From Clostridium sp. (GTDB lineage: Bacteria; Bacillota; Clostridia; Clostridiales; Clostridiaceae), in NCBI RefSeq assembly GCF_026168755.1, contig NZ_JAPFDR010000009.1, positions 28,466 through 92,465 of the forward strand: a stretch of 64,000 nt of DNA. The letters run 5' to 3'. Positions 47,806 to 57,361 of this stretch are shown here, one piece after another (position 1 is the first letter of the stretch; each line of letters opens with the position of its first letter). The notes under the pieces were generated by a model that was not told where the DNA came from, did not search any database, and saw only the letters and a program-made list of their open reading frames with translations. Both the position numbers and the translations under genes were made by a program.

Positions 47806-48750
47806 CTATTTTTTTAAAGTAATTGCTTGTTTAACTTTATTAACTATATCTTGTGCTGTTAAGTTATAAGCCTTTAATAATTCATCCGGCTTACCACTTT
47901 CTCCAAAAGTATCATTAATTCCAACCTTTAAAACTGGTACTGGATATTTTTCAGTAACAACTTCTGAAACTGCAGAACCTAATCCACCAATTATACTATG
48001 TTCTTCAGCAGTTACTATAACTCCTGTTTCTTTAGCAGCTTCTATAATTAACTCATTATCTAAAGGTTTTATTGTGTGTATATTTATAACCTTAGCATCA
48101 ATTCCTTCTTGTGATAAAATTTCTTTTGCTTCTATAGCAGCATCAACCATAATTCCAGTTGCAACTATAGTTGCATCTTTACCTTCTGATACTACAACAC
48201 CTTTTCCTAATTTGAATTCATAAGTATTTTCATCATTTATTACATTAACTGCAGCTCTTCCTAATCTTACATAGCAAGGTCCATCATATTTAGCTATAGC
48301 CTTAATTGCAGCCATAGTTTCAACTGCATCTGCAGGTGAGATAACTACCATATTTGGTATACTTCTCATTAATGATAAATCTTCAACAGTTTGGTGAGAT
48401 GCACCATCTTCTCCAACTGTTAATCCAGCATGTGTAGCACAAACTTTAACATTTAATTTAGGATAACAGATTGAGTTTCTTATTTGTTCAAAAGCTCTAC
48501 CTGCTGCAAACATCGCAAATGTACTTACATATGGAATTTTTCCACAAGTTGATAAACCTGCAGCAACTCCCATCATATTTCCTTCAGCAATCCCCATATT
48601 AAAGAATCTTTCTGGAGAAACTGCCTTAAAGTCAGCCGTTTTAGTAGATTTAGATAAATCCGCATCTAATACTACTACATTTTCATTTTCTTTTGCTAAT
48701 TCTGCTAATGCTTTTCCATATGCTTCTCTTGTAGCGATTTTCTTACTCAT
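47806..48750 (-). CDS. Transketolase, C-terminal subunit
   Basis: 314 residues: the pyrimidine-binding (Transket_pyr) domain, with FAAGRAFEQIRNS and HAGLTVGEDGASHQ, and the C-terminal domain (TAEEHSIIGGLGSAV). It joins the N-terminal subunit to form a two-carbon transfer enzyme of the pentose phosphate pathway using thiamine diphosphate. The split form is common in clostridia. The start codon shares one base with the upstream stop codon, so expression is coupled. Confidence 0.94.
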   Translation of the reverse strand: MSKKIATREAYGKALAELAKENENVVVLDADLSKSTKTADFKAVSPERFFNMGIAEGNMMGVAAGLSTCGKIPYVSTFAMFAAGRAFEQIRNSICYPKLNVKVCATHAGLTVGEDGASHQTVEDLSLMRSIPNMVVISPADAVETMAAIKAIAKYDGPCYVRLGRAAVNVINDENTYEFKLGKGVVVSEGKDATIVATGIMVDAAIEAKEILSQEGIDAKVINIHTIKPLDNELIIEAAKETGVIVTAEEHSIIGGLGSAVSEVVTEKYPVPVLKVGINDTFGESGKPDELLKAYNLTAQDIVNKVKQAITLKK

Positions 48751-49574
48751 TATCTGTCTCCTCCAATCTCAGCTAAAGCTTTTTCACATTGTTCCTTGCT
48801 TGGTGCTGTACCATGCCATGCTGCTTCATTTTCCATAAATGATACGCCTTTTCCTTTAACAGTTTTACATATGACAACTGTTGGCATGCCCTTACATTCT
48901 TTTGCTTTTTCTATAGCATCTATTATTTCATCATAGTTATGTCCATCAATAACTAATACATTCCAACCAAAAGCTTCAAACTTCTTATCTATTGGTGATG
49001 GATTCATAACATCTTTTATGTTTCCATCTATTTGTAGTCCATTAAAATCTACAAAAGCAGTTAAGTTATCTAATTTATAGTGAGCTGCACACATAGAAGC
49101 TTCCCATACTTGACCTTCTTCTAATTCACCATCACCTAAAATAGTATATACCCTATATGCTTTGTTATCTATTTTCCCTGCTAAAGCCATTCCTACAGCT
49201 GAAGAAATTCCTTGACCTAAAGAACCAGTTGACATATCTATTCCTGGTAAACACTTCATACTTGGATGACCTTGTAATCTTGATCCAAACTTTCTTAAAG
49301 TACTTAATTCTTCTACTGGGAAGAATCCTTTTCTTGCTAATGCACTATATAAAACTGGTGCAGCATGACCTTTTGACAATACAAATCTGTCCCTATCTGG
49401 ATTCTTTGGATTGCTTGAATCTATATTCATTTCCTTAAAGAAAAGTGTAGTTACAATATCAGTTGCAGATAAAGATCCACCTGGATGTCCTGATGCTGAT
49501 TCTGTTAACATTGAAACTATATCTTTTCTGATTAGTTTAGATATTGATTTTAATTCTTCTACATTATTAACCAT
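48750..49574 (-). CDS. Transketolase, N-terminal subunit
   Basis: 274 residues forming the thiamine-diphosphate domain: SKGHAAPVLYSALA, MSTGSLGQG, and the cofactor motif GDGELEEGQVWEA. It supplies the diphosphate-binding half of transketolase; the other half is the next gene. A GGAGG-type site lies before the ATG. Confidence 0.94.
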   Translation of the reverse strand: MVNNVEELKSISKLIRKDIVSMLTESASGHPGGSLSATDIVTTLFFKEMNIDSSNPKNPDRDRFVLSKGHAAPVLYSALARKGFFPVEELSTLRKFGSRLQGHPSMKCLPGIDMSTGSLGQGISSAVGMALAGKIDNKAYRVYTILGDGELEEGQVWEASMCAAHYKLDNLTAFVDFNGLQIDGNIKDVMNPSPIDKKFEAFGWNVLVIDGHNYDEIIDAIEKAKECKGMPTVVICKTVKGKGVSFMENEAAWHGTAPSKEQCEKALAEIGGDR

Positions 49575-49764
49575 TTAAAAGCCTCCGTCGTAACAATTTA
49601 TATTAATATACTTTATTATACTCTATAATTATGTAAATTACCCAAATTTATTTTAACATAAATATTTTTATTTGTATACACTATTTTAAATTAAAGTATA
49701 CATTATTGTTTTTAAATTGTATATCACATTTAATATCAATCATAAAATATATTTATTTTTATAC

Positions 49765-49796
49765 TAAAAAAGACAAAGTATCCCTACTTTGTCTTA
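49765..49796 (-). terminator. Terminator of the mazEF operon
   Basis: Minus-strand stem AAGACAAAGTA/TACTTTGTCTT with a 4-nt loop, then TTTTTTAGT. It is about 20 nt past the mazF stop. Confidence 0.92.
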
Positions 49797-49817
49797 ATAA
49801 TTAGTTAAATTAAACTT

Positions 49818-50171
49818 TTAAGCTAGACTTATACTAATAAGTAATGATTTATCTACCTTTCTCATATCAGCATCTGTCATATGCCCTATTTTCTCTTTAA
49901 GCCTTTTTTTATCAAGTGTCCTTATTTGCTCTAATAACACAACTGAATCTCTATTCAATCCATATTCTTCTGATGAAATTTCCACATGCGTTGGAAGCTT
50001 GGCTTTATTGATTTGAGAAGTTATAGCCGCTACTATTACTGTAGGACTATACTTATTTCCTATATCATTTTGTATTATAATCACTGGCCTAATTCCACCT
50101 TGCTCAGAGCCTATAACAGGACTTAAATCTGCATAAAAAATATCCCCTCTTTTTACAACCATAGTAGTCAT
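49818..50171 (-). CDS. ndoA: MazF/NdoA-type endoribonuclease toxin
   Basis: 117 residues from the ATG at 50171 (GGAGTG about 10 nt upstream). MazF fold: [26 protein letters not shown], with conserved RP and the later THVEI and [14 protein letters not shown]. Gram-positive members cut mRNA at short sites such as UACAU. It lies 8 nt after the antitoxin stop codon, as in Bacillus ndoAI-ndoA. This is a chromosomal, conserved toxin-antitoxin pair rather than a mobile one. Confidence 0.94.
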   Translation of the reverse strand: MTTMVVKRGDIFYADLSPVIGSEQGGIRPVIIIQNDIGNKYSPTVIVAAITSQINKAKLPTHVEISSEEYGLNRDSVVLLEQIRTLDKKRLKEKIGHMTDADMRKVDKSLLISISLA

Positions 50172-50179
50172 TAAAAATA

Positions 50180-50440
50180 TCACACTCCGCAAAGCCATTT
50201 CTCATATTCATTTATATCATCAAATTTGTATTTAAGTGACTTTTGTGATGAATTAGCATCATATGCAAGTTCTAAATTAATTTTCGACATCTCTTTATAC
50301 CCATTTTTCATTAATTCAAAGAACTCACTTGCTTCATTCTCCTCACTATATAGTATTAAACTATCTTTAATAAATTTACTACTTTTTTCAAAATCATTTT
50401 TAAATTTACGGATTACTATATTATCTATCTTTTTTGACAT
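50180..50440 (-). CDS. Antitoxin of the MazF pair (MazE/NdoAI-like)
   Basis: 86 residues, acidic in its second half. The N-terminal part ([15 protein letters not shown]) would form the ribbon-helix-helix DNA-binding domain; the C-terminal part would wrap the toxin. Similarity to NdoAI is weak, so the identification rests mostly on position directly before mazF. A GGAGG site lies upstream of the ATG. Confidence 0.8.
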   Translation of the reverse strand: MSKKIDNIVIRKFKNDFEKSSKFIKDSLILYSEENEASEFFELMKNGYKEMSKINLELAYDANSSQKSLKYKFDDINEYEKWLCGV

Positions 50441-50789
50441 ATTCGACCTCCTGGGAGTTCTATTTCCTATGTATAAGAAAATTATATTTCAAAATATGTC
50501 ATTTTGTAAATAGAAATGTAATAATATGCGCAAATTTTATATTTTTTTACAATTGTTAACCCTTTAAAAGTATATTTTTAATCATTATTCTATAAAATGA
50601 TCACTATGTACTTATATTGTCACTATGGTTAATACAACTAGAATGAACTAAATACTTCAATAGCTAAATTTTCTTTATATCATTTATCTATATTTAATCA
50701 TTTGTTTAATTTAACTCTTAACATTTTTATAACTTATGTGATGAATACTGAATTTATATTCAGCATTCATCTAATAATCTTAATAAAGC
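50441..50789. other. Gap where alr is expected; no gene seen
   Basis: In Bacillus and many clostridia the order is acpS-ydcC-alr-ndoAI-ndoA. Here 349 bp of AT-rich DNA with no credible frame separates the YdcC-like gene from the antitoxin gene. I see no remnant of alanine racemase. Confidence 0.7.
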
Positions 50790-51401
50790 TTAGTTAAACA
50801 AGTCTTTATCAACCTCTTTAACAACTTTAAAATCTTCATAAATTATTCGTACTGAGTCATTACCATCCTTATCATAAATTACAATTCCAATAGGTGTCTT
50901 AGTCTTTTTATTTATAAAAATCCTAGCGCTATTAAAATGTTCATTGTTTAAAAATAACTCTGTATCCACTTGTATATATATTTTATCTCCCCACTCTTCT
51001 TGTCCCTCTTTTATAGAATCACTCTTTAGTGGATAAGATAATATCTTATTCATAAATGCCATTGAATGAAGTATGTCCATATCACTTTCAATCACATATT
51101 CACCAGTAGATGAATTATCCTTTACATGAATACCATCTGATTTATAAATCTTAACTTTATCATCATCGAATTCAACCCTTACTCCTTCTTCGTTTGAATA
51201 ATATTGAACTGTATTCTCTCGCTCTTCTCCTTTGCTATTCTTAACTATGTACTCAACTTTTGTTTCATAACACTTAATATTTTTTAAATTCCTAATTATC
51301 TTCTCATTATCAGGTGAAAGTATCCCTCTAAAAATAATAACAAGAAAGATAGATATAAAAGGTATAATTAGTAATAATGTTATAATAATTTTTTTCTTCA
51401 T
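50790..51401 (-). CDS. YdcC-like exported protein (LolA-type fold)
   Basis: 203 residues from the ATG at 51401, preceded by GGGAGGAT. An N-terminal hydrophobic helix (about 3-24) anchors or exports it. The rest has the pattern of LolA/YdcC beta-sheet proteins (YETKVEYIVKNSKGE, DKIYIQVDTELF, TPIGIVIYDKDG). There is no lipobox Cys in the signal. The function in Gram-positives is unknown; Bacillus YdcC lies at the same place behind acpS. Confidence 0.78.
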   Translation of the reverse strand: MKKKIIITLLLIIPFISIFLVIIFRGILSPDNEKIIRNLKNIKCYETKVEYIVKNSKGEERENTVQYYSNEEGVRVEFDDDKVKIYKSDGIHVKDNSSTGEYVIESDMDILHSMAFMNKILSYPLKSDSIKEGQEEWGDKIYIQVDTELFLNNEHFNSARIFINKKTKTPIGIVIYDKDGNDSVRIIYEDFKVVKEVDKDLFN

Positions 51402-51522
51402 ATATCCTCCCATAAGCACTATTTCATTATTACTAATATTAAGAAACTATAGATTTTATTCATATTTTATTATTAAGTTGCTTAAAAAAATATTATTTAT
51501 GTTACTTATTACTATATAAATA

Positions 51523-51903
51523 TTATGTAGGTTGGTTCGATTCTAGTACCACAAACGCAATTGCGCAAGTTCTATTATGAGAAATAGAAACATTAAATGT
51601 ATAATTATCAACTTTTATTATATCTTTTACTTTATCAGATACTTGTACTATTGGCTTTCCTAGTTCATCTCTAAAGACTTCTATATCATTAAAGCTAAAT
51701 CCTCTCATACCAGTTCCTACAGCTTTGCTTACAGCTTCCTTTACAGCAAAATTTCCAGCCACACTTTCAACTCTAAGTGTACTTTTATTTAATTCATCAA
51801 GTTCTCTTTTAGTAAATATCTTTTCTAAAAACATTGGTGTATTGTTTATTGCTCTATCAATTCTCTCAATTTCTATTATGTCTGTTCCAATTCCCAATAT
51901 CAT
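51523..51903 (-). CDS. acpS: Holo-[acyl-carrier-protein] synthase
   Basis: Transfers 4'-phosphopantetheine from CoA to a Ser of acyl carrier protein. 126 residues, the usual size. The magnesium-binding motifs are GIGTDIIEIERI and FAVKEAVSKAVGTG. It heads the acpS-ydcC-mazEF locus. Confidence 0.95.
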   Translation of the reverse strand: MILGIGTDIIEIERIDRAINNTPMFLEKIFTKRELDELNKSTLRVESVAGNFAVKEAVSKAVGTGMRGFSFNDIEVFRDELGKPIVQVSDKVKDIIKVDNYTFNVSISHNRTCAIAFVVLESNQPT

Positions 51904-51992
51904 TAAATCACCTCATTTGTTAAACTATTTATCTATAAGAATAACTTAATTATCAGCTGTAAATATCACTTATGTAAATATAATTTTAAAAA

Positions 51993-52292
51993 TTAAAATT
52001 CGGCAGCACACAAATCTGAATATTCACCAACAATATCAACTAAATGAATAGGTGAAACTAAATTATTAAATAACATTACTAGTATATCATTAGCTTTCAT
52101 CTCTTCACTTGCTACTAAGCTTACAGAATCTCTCTCTAAATTTATTATTTCTCCATTATTAAAATCTTGTCTTTCTATTTCAATTCCAAATGCTTGTCTA
52201 TTTTTTATGTTGTTTTCAGTCATTCTATAAATATATTTAACTTCATTCTCCTCAATATTTACTATTTTACTTAATGTTTTATTTATCTTCAT
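51993..52292 (-). CDS. Hypothetical protein, 99 residues
   Basis: Not recognised with certainty. A basic start is followed by a beta-rich protein (YIYRMTENNIKNRQAFGIEIER) and an acidic end. It has no signal peptide or membrane helix. Similar short proteins of unknown function occur in Clostridium. It stands alone between ssb and acpS, about 90 nt before acpS. Confidence 0.65.
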   Translation of the reverse strand: MKINKTLSKIVNIEENEVKYIYRMTENNIKNRQAFGIEIERQDFNNGEIINLERDSVSLVASEEMKANDILVMLFNNLVSPIHLVDIVGEYSDLCAAEF

Positions 52293-52521
52293 AATACCCT
52301 TACCCCTCTACATATTATTTAATAATAAAACAATACCATACATCGAATTAAAATTATGTCAAATAGTGTTGCTACACAAAATAAAATTTTCCTTACCTTT
52401 CAACATAATTGTAATTTATTACACTTTTTTCAGTTAACATTATAACTTTACTTACTAATTATGTTATTTAATATATGGAAATAACTGTCGAAAGCTATAC
52501 TACTATGAAGTATTTTCTTTC

Positions 52522-52556
52522 AAAAATAGAGATTGTTTTATAACAACCCCTATTTA
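52522..52556 (-). terminator. Terminator of the ssb gene
   Basis: Minus-strand stem AAATAGGGGTTGTT against AACAATCTCTATTT (one wobble and one mismatch), followed by T. It begins about 5 nt past the stop. Confidence 0.8.
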
Positions 52557-52561
52557 ACACA

Positions 52562-52921
52562 TTATTCTTCGCCACTAACTTCGTTATTCTCTCTAACTTC
52601 TCTTCTATTTCCAACAAATTTGAAGTCTTCCGCAACAACTTCAGCTATATATTTTTTATTCCCTTGTTTATCTTCATAACTTCCTGTTTTTAATCTACCA
52701 CTTAAGCTAATATAACTTCCCTTAGTCATATACTTACAAACAACTTCTGCTTTTCTTCCCCATATAGTTACTGGAATTAAGTCAGCCTTTCTAGTTCCAT
52801 CAGCAGATTTAAAATTTCTATCTACTGCTATTATGAACCTTGTAAAAACTTTTTCACCATTATCTATAGTTTTTAGTTCAGGGTCCTTTATGAGTTTTCC
52901 TAATAACACTATTTTATTCAT
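52562..52921 (-). CDS. ssb: Single-stranded DNA-binding protein (short paralogue)
   Basis: 119 residues forming one OB-fold: MNKIVLLGKLIKDPELK, FIIAVDR, GRKAEVVCKYMTKGSYISLSG. The acidic C-terminal tip (DDDIPF) that docks replication partners is missing; the protein ends in VSGEE. It is therefore probably a secondary SSB, with the main one next to rpsF elsewhere. That location is inference. Confidence 0.9.
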   Translation of the reverse strand: MNKIVLLGKLIKDPELKTIDNGEKVFTRFIIAVDRNFKSADGTRKADLIPVTIWGRKAEVVCKYMTKGSYISLSGRLKTGSYEDKQGNKKYIAEVVAEDFKFVGNRREVRENNEVSGEE

Positions 52922-53041
52922 TTAATTACACCTCCTGAATATTTCACCTTTGAGTATAACCACTTCAAATTTTTCTATTCATGGAAAGTTTATTATAATT
53001 AAATTTATTACAATTAGATATTAAAGCTGTAGAAAGGATAA

Positions 53042-53938
53042 TTAATTTAATAAATTAGTTTTTCTTATGACTATAACTGAATTAATCTCTCCTCCACCAA
53101 TCAAAATTATTGAAGTAAGATACAACCATGTTATTAATATAATAACAGCACCTAAACCACCATATATTTTAGAATAATTACTAAAATTATTTATATAAAA
53201 TGAAAAACCTAAAGAAACAATTAACCATCCAACTGTACATGCAATAGCTCCTGGTAGAACTTCTTTCCACCTAAGTCTTTTTGAAGGAGTATATCTATAT
53301 ATACTAGCAAAAATTAATATCATCATAAATACAACAAGTACATACCTAAGAAAATTCCATACTTTATATACCACACTTGGAAACGGTAAATATGATGCTA
53401 TTAAATCTCCTATTAAACGCCCAAATACTAGCATTACTAATGTTAACATTATTAGAAAAGCTAATGCAAATGTACATATAACTGCTATAAAAGCTCTTTT
53501 AATAAACGATCTATTTTCACTTAATCCATATGCTTTATTTATCCCTTTAATTACTGCCCTAAAAGCTGAAGATGCAGACCAAATCACCAATAGCAAAGAT
53601 GCTCCTAATAATCCAGTATTTTGTTTTTCAATAATTTCTATAATCACATTATAAATAAGTTCGAATGCACTAGTAGGCAACATAGCTCTTAATGCCCCTA
53701 ATACCTCCATAGAATCTAAATTACTAAATCCAACTAATGTTAATAAAAAAATTAAAAAAGGGAAAAATGATAATATTAAATAGTACGCTAATTGAGCTGC
53801 TAAAGCAAAAATATCATCATCTCTTATTTTAACTATAAAATACACTATAAAATCAAAAAATCCCCTTTTTTTTGCCTCCTCTTTTTTATACATAATATCA
53901 CCATGTTTCCTTTCTAATATATCCCTTATTATATACAT
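53042..53938 (-). CDS. YihY/virulence factor BrkB family membrane protein
   Basis: 298 residues with six membrane helices. The family pattern is AQLAYYLILSFFPFLIFLL near residue 50, WSASSAFRAVIKGINKAYG in the middle and RWKEVLPGAIACTVGWL later. The molecular function is not established despite the old name ribonuclease BN. A second ATG at 53893 with GGTGAT upstream may be the true start (283 residues). It is 5 nt after the nuclease-helicase gene. Confidence 0.88.
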   Translation of the reverse strand: MYIIRDILERKHGDIMYKKEEAKKRGFFDFIVYFIVKIRDDDIFALAAQLAYYLILSFFPFLIFLLTLVGFSNLDSMEVLGALRAMLPTSAFELIYNVIIEIIEKQNTGLLGASLLLVIWSASSAFRAVIKGINKAYGLSENRSFIKRAFIAVICTFALAFLIMLTLVMLVFGRLIGDLIASYLPFPSVVYKVWNFLRYVLVVFMMILIFASIYRYTPSKRLRWKEVLPGAIACTVGWLIVSLGFSFYINNFSNYSKIYGGLGAVIILITWLYLTSIILIGGGEINSVIVIRKTNLLN

Positions 53939-53943
53939 AACTA

Positions 53944-56259
53944 CTATTTTTTACAGTTAAATTTATAATCTTCTACCTCCCATTCCTTAGGTAAAATCAA
54001 TTTATATTTATGAATTTTATATCTTCTATCTATTAATAATACTCTTCCTTTATCACTCTCTGTTCTTATTACTCTTCCTGCAGATTGAAGAACTTTATTT
54101 ATACCTGGATAAGTATAAGAGTAATCAAAGCCACTTTCTTCAAAGTATTCTGATATTATATTATTTTCAATAGAAACCATCGGAAATCCAACTCCTACTA
54201 TTATAGCTCCAATTAATTTTTCACCAGGTAAATCTACTCCCTCTGAAAACATCCCACCTACAACTGTAAATCCAATAATATTATTATCTTTCTTAAAAGC
54301 ATTTAAAAACTCTTCTTTCTTTATTTCCGACAAATTTTCCTCTTGTAACATGGTTCCTTCTTCTCCATATATATTTATATATCTTGAATACACCTTATAT
54401 AAATATTCAAAGGAAGGTAAAAACACCATATAATTACCTTTTTTTTCATTAATAAATTTATATATGATATTACATAATATATCAATATTCTTTTCTCTAT
54501 TAACATATCTCATATCTAAAGGATATACATATGTTGATAAATTTTCTTTATTAAATGGTGAATCAAATCTTAATTTAAAACTTTCTTCATCTCCACCTAT
54601 TAAATCAACATAATATTTTATAGGAGATAAAGTAGCGGAAAATATAATACTAGAATAGGTATTTTTAATAACTTGCCTTAAATTTTTAGCAGGATTAATA
54701 CAAAATATTTTTATGCTAAATTCACTTTTATCACTTTTCAAAATAGTTGTATACTCTTTATCATATAATTCACTTGCTGCAATGAAATTTCTCACTTCAT
54801 AATAAAACTCTAATACTTCATCATATCCATCTGTTCCCTTACTTTTTACTAAATAATTATCTGCTTCATTAACAAATGCCCTCAATAGCTTTATTAATTC
54901 TTTATATTGCTCATTGTGATATTTAATCTTTTTATTTATTTCCTCTAATTCTCTTCTTATATGTATCATTTCTTTATTTATAGAGTTAGAAATTTTATAT
55001 AGCTTCGGTACTTTTCCCTTTATAATCTTATTAACACCCATTACTTTACTTTTTTCTAAAGTACAGCTATACATTTCTCTAGCTCTATTAGCAAGATTAT
55101 GTGCCTCATCTATTAACACTATATTTTCTTCATTTCTCTCTTCAAATATTCTTTTTATCTTTACTCTGGGATCAAAAGCATAGTTATAATCACAAATAAC
55201 TCCATCGCACCAATTACTTAAATCTAAAGAAAGTTCAAAAGGGCATACCTTATACTTCTTAGCATATTCAACTATTTCTTCTCTAAAAAATATATTATTG
55301 CTTTTTATTAAATTCTTTATTACATCATTTATTTTTGTAAAATAATCTTTTGCATAAATACAATCATCTGGATTACATTTCACTTCATTATTAAGACATA
55401 TTTTTTCTTTTGCAGTAATAGTAACTACTTTAAACTTCAAATTATTTTTAAATAATTTAATATATGCCTCTTCCGCTACAGTTCTAGTAATTGTCTTAGC
55501 TGTTAAATATACTATTTTCTCTCCCATTCCTTCTCCTATTGCCTTTATAGCTGGGAAAATGGTTGATATAGTTTTTCCTATTCCTGTAGGAGCTTGTGCA
55601 AACAATATTCCTTTTTTTCTTATATTACTATAACAGCTTACTGCTAGTTCTCTTTGTCCTTTTCTATACGACTTAAAAGGGAATTTTAACTCTTTTATAC
55701 TTTTATTTCTCTCTATTTTGAATGACTCTTTTAAAGTTAATATCTCTAAATATTTATTTACCAACTCATATACAAAATCCTCCAATTCTTTTAAGGTATA
55801 TATATGATCAAAAGATCTAACTTGATCTGTATTTATATTAAAATAACTCAACCTTATAGTTATGTTTTTTATATTATTATCTATACAATAAATATAACCA
55901 TAAAACTTTCCTTGAGCCCAATGAAGCAAATTGTAATCTTCATATAAATAACTTAAATCCATATAAGTTGACTTTATCTCTTCTATAATTATATTGCCAT
56001 TTTCACTTATAATTCCATCAGCTCTACCATCAACTAATAAAATTATATTATCCTTATAAAATTCATGTTGCATCCTTACTTCTTTTTCATAATTCTCATA
56101 TATTAATTCATTATCTTTTTGAAGTTTTCCATGAGCAATTGTTCCATCTACAGCACGTCCTCTAGATACAAATCTATCATCTAAGCTTCCACTTTTTAAT
56201 ACATATTCTATTATTCCTCTAACTGATTCTCTAAATAGTAATTTCTCCTTCATAATCAT
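53944..56259 (-). CDS. DinG/XPD-type DNA helicase fused to a PD-(D/E)XK nuclease-like domain
   Basis: 771 residues. The N-terminal 180 look like a RecB/Cas4-type nuclease: His43, Asp77 (VDGRADG), EIK at 94-96, and QxxxY at 116-120. The superfamily 2 helicase follows: Walker A at 223-230 (APTGIGKT), four cysteines at 288, 295, 300 and 339 that should hold a 4Fe-4S cluster, DEAH at 384-387, and motif VI QSAGRVIR near the end. XPD/DinG helicases unwind DNA 5' to 3' in repair. The pairing of nuclease and helicase on one chain suggests repair or phage-DNA processing. Nuclease activity is inferred from motifs only. Confidence 0.88.
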   Translation of the reverse strand: MIMKEKLLFRESVRGIIEYVLKSGSLDDRFVSRGRAVDGTIAHGKLQKDNELIYENYEKEVRMQHEFYKDNIILLVDGRADGIISENGNIIIEEIKSTYMDLSYLYEDYNLLHWAQGKFYGYIYCIDNNIKNITIRLSYFNINTDQVRSFDHIYTLKELEDFVYELVNKYLEILTLKESFKIERNKSIKELKFPFKSYRKGQRELAVSCYSNIRKKGILFAQAPTGIGKTISTIFPAIKAIGEGMGEKIVYLTAKTITRTVAEEAYIKLFKNNLKFKVVTITAKEKICLNNEVKCNPDDCIYAKDYFTKINDVIKNLIKSNNIFFREEIVEYAKKYKVCPFELSLDLSNWCDGVICDYNYAFDPRVKIKRIFEERNEENIVLIDEAHNLANRAREMYSCTLEKSKVMGVNKIIKGKVPKLYKISNSINKEMIHIRRELEEINKKIKYHNEQYKELIKLLRAFVNEADNYLVKSKGTDGYDEVLEFYYEVRNFIAASELYDKEYTTILKSDKSEFSIKIFCINPAKNLRQVIKNTYSSIIFSATLSPIKYYVDLIGGDEESFKLRFDSPFNKENLSTYVYPLDMRYVNREKNIDILCNIIYKFINEKKGNYMVFLPSFEYLYKVYSRYINIYGEEGTMLQEENLSEIKKEEFLNAFKKDNNIIGFTVVGGMFSEGVDLPGEKLIGAIIVGVGFPMVSIENNIISEYFEESGFDYSYTYPGINKVLQSAGRVIRTESDKGRVLLIDRRYKIHKYKLILPKEWEVEDYKFNCKK

Positions 56260-56288
56260 TCCTCTCTTACATTACTATTTTATTATAA

Positions 56289-56318
56289 CAAAAAAGCCAC
56301 CAATTAAATCGGCAGCTT
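56289..56318 (-). terminator. Terminator of the DUF1836 gene
   Basis: Minus-strand stem AGCTGCC/GGTGGCT with a 9-nt loop followed by six T, just past the stop codon. Confidence 0.85.
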
Positions 56319-56322
56319 AAAT

Positions 56323-56910
56323 TTATGAATGATATTCTTTTACTATTTTTTGAACTAGTTTTTTAATAGCGCTGGCTTGAGCTATTAAAGACAATACTAT
56401 AACAAAAGTTCTAATACTATTTTCGTCCTTATCATCTAGCTGGAATTCCTTAATAATTAAATCTAACTTTTCATCATTTATTGCTGTAGCATTTAAGTTT
56501 TTATCAAAACTTTCTTCTTGAATTTCAAAAAATAACTTATATGCTGTTTCCCAATCTATGATATCATCTGCTCTATCGTTTATTTCATTAAAAGCTAAAC
56601 TAAATACTTTTTTAATTTCTTCTGTTGTAAGTATTGGTCTCATATAACTTAATAATACAAGCTGAACTAAATGTATCTTAGTATACCCTCTTTTTTTACC
56701 ATCTTCGGGTTTACTAATAACTTCACTTTTTATATAATTTTGAACTATATTATTAGTATATTTATCTTCAACAAACTTATCATTTAAAAAGTCTATTACT
56801 TGAGATAAAAAAAGATCATATTTCGGTAACTCTTCATAAGGTATCATTGATGTATTAGATATCTCTTCTGTAATTTTTTTTATATACTTATTATCAATTT
56901 TATTAACCAT
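56323..56910 (-). CDS. DUF1836 domain protein
   Basis: 195 residues from the ATG at 56910 (GAGGTC 7 nt upstream). A central region (KRGYTKIHLVQLVLLSYMRPILTTEEIK) has the look of a MerR-like helix-turn-helix, which the DUF1836 family is thought to contain. The family is common in Firmicutes and of unknown function. No membrane or signal sequence. It is transcribed away from abrB. Confidence 0.8.
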   Translation of the reverse strand: MVNKIDNKYIKKITEEISNTSMIPYEELPKYDLFLSQVIDFLNDKFVEDKYTNNIVQNYIKSEVISKPEDGKKRGYTKIHLVQLVLLSYMRPILTTEEIKKVFSLAFNEINDRADDIIDWETAYKLFFEIQEESFDKNLNATAINDEKLDLIIKEFQLDDKDENSIRTFVIVLSLIAQASAIKKLVQKIVKEYHS

Positions 56911-57201
56911 ATTATTTGACCTCATCTTTCTTATATAATTCAATATTTATATTATATAGTAACTATAAACTTATTACAAGTTATTTTCATCTATCTTATA
57001 TGTTATATTTTTATTTAGTATAATATTAATTTTTAACACCTATTAATAAAATTATACTTTTAAATTTACATTTTTACTTTTTTTGCTTTTTTTATTTATA
57101 TATATTTAATACTTTTAAACTTGTCCTACGTAATTATACAATATTAAAGGACAATCTATGTATTATTATGTTTATTTTGTCATTTATTTTATAAAATGTT
57201 A

Positions 57202-57230
57202 TTGACTTTTCAAAAATATGGTAGTATAGT
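57202..57230 (+). promoter_or_regulatory. Promoter of the AbrB-family gene
   Basis: -35 TTGACT (57202-57207), 17-nt spacer, -10 TATAGT (57225-57230). The start codon is about 130 nt downstream, leaving a long leader. The rest of 56944-57361 is very AT-rich with nothing else recognised. Confidence 0.8.
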
Positions 57231-57361
57231 TTATTTATGAATTAATTTAAAGAGAATTTTGTAATTAAAACTTTTTTTAAAGTTTATTATTGACTTTTAA
57301 TTACATATCTGCTAATATTAATCTGCTAAATGTCGAAATTTGTTTAAGGAGGAATTTTAAA

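Noticed and set aside
49818..50440. Mobile toxin-antitoxin or phage-defence island
   Set aside because: It is the conserved chromosomal ndoAI-ndoA pair next to ydcC and acpS, with no mobile-element marks.
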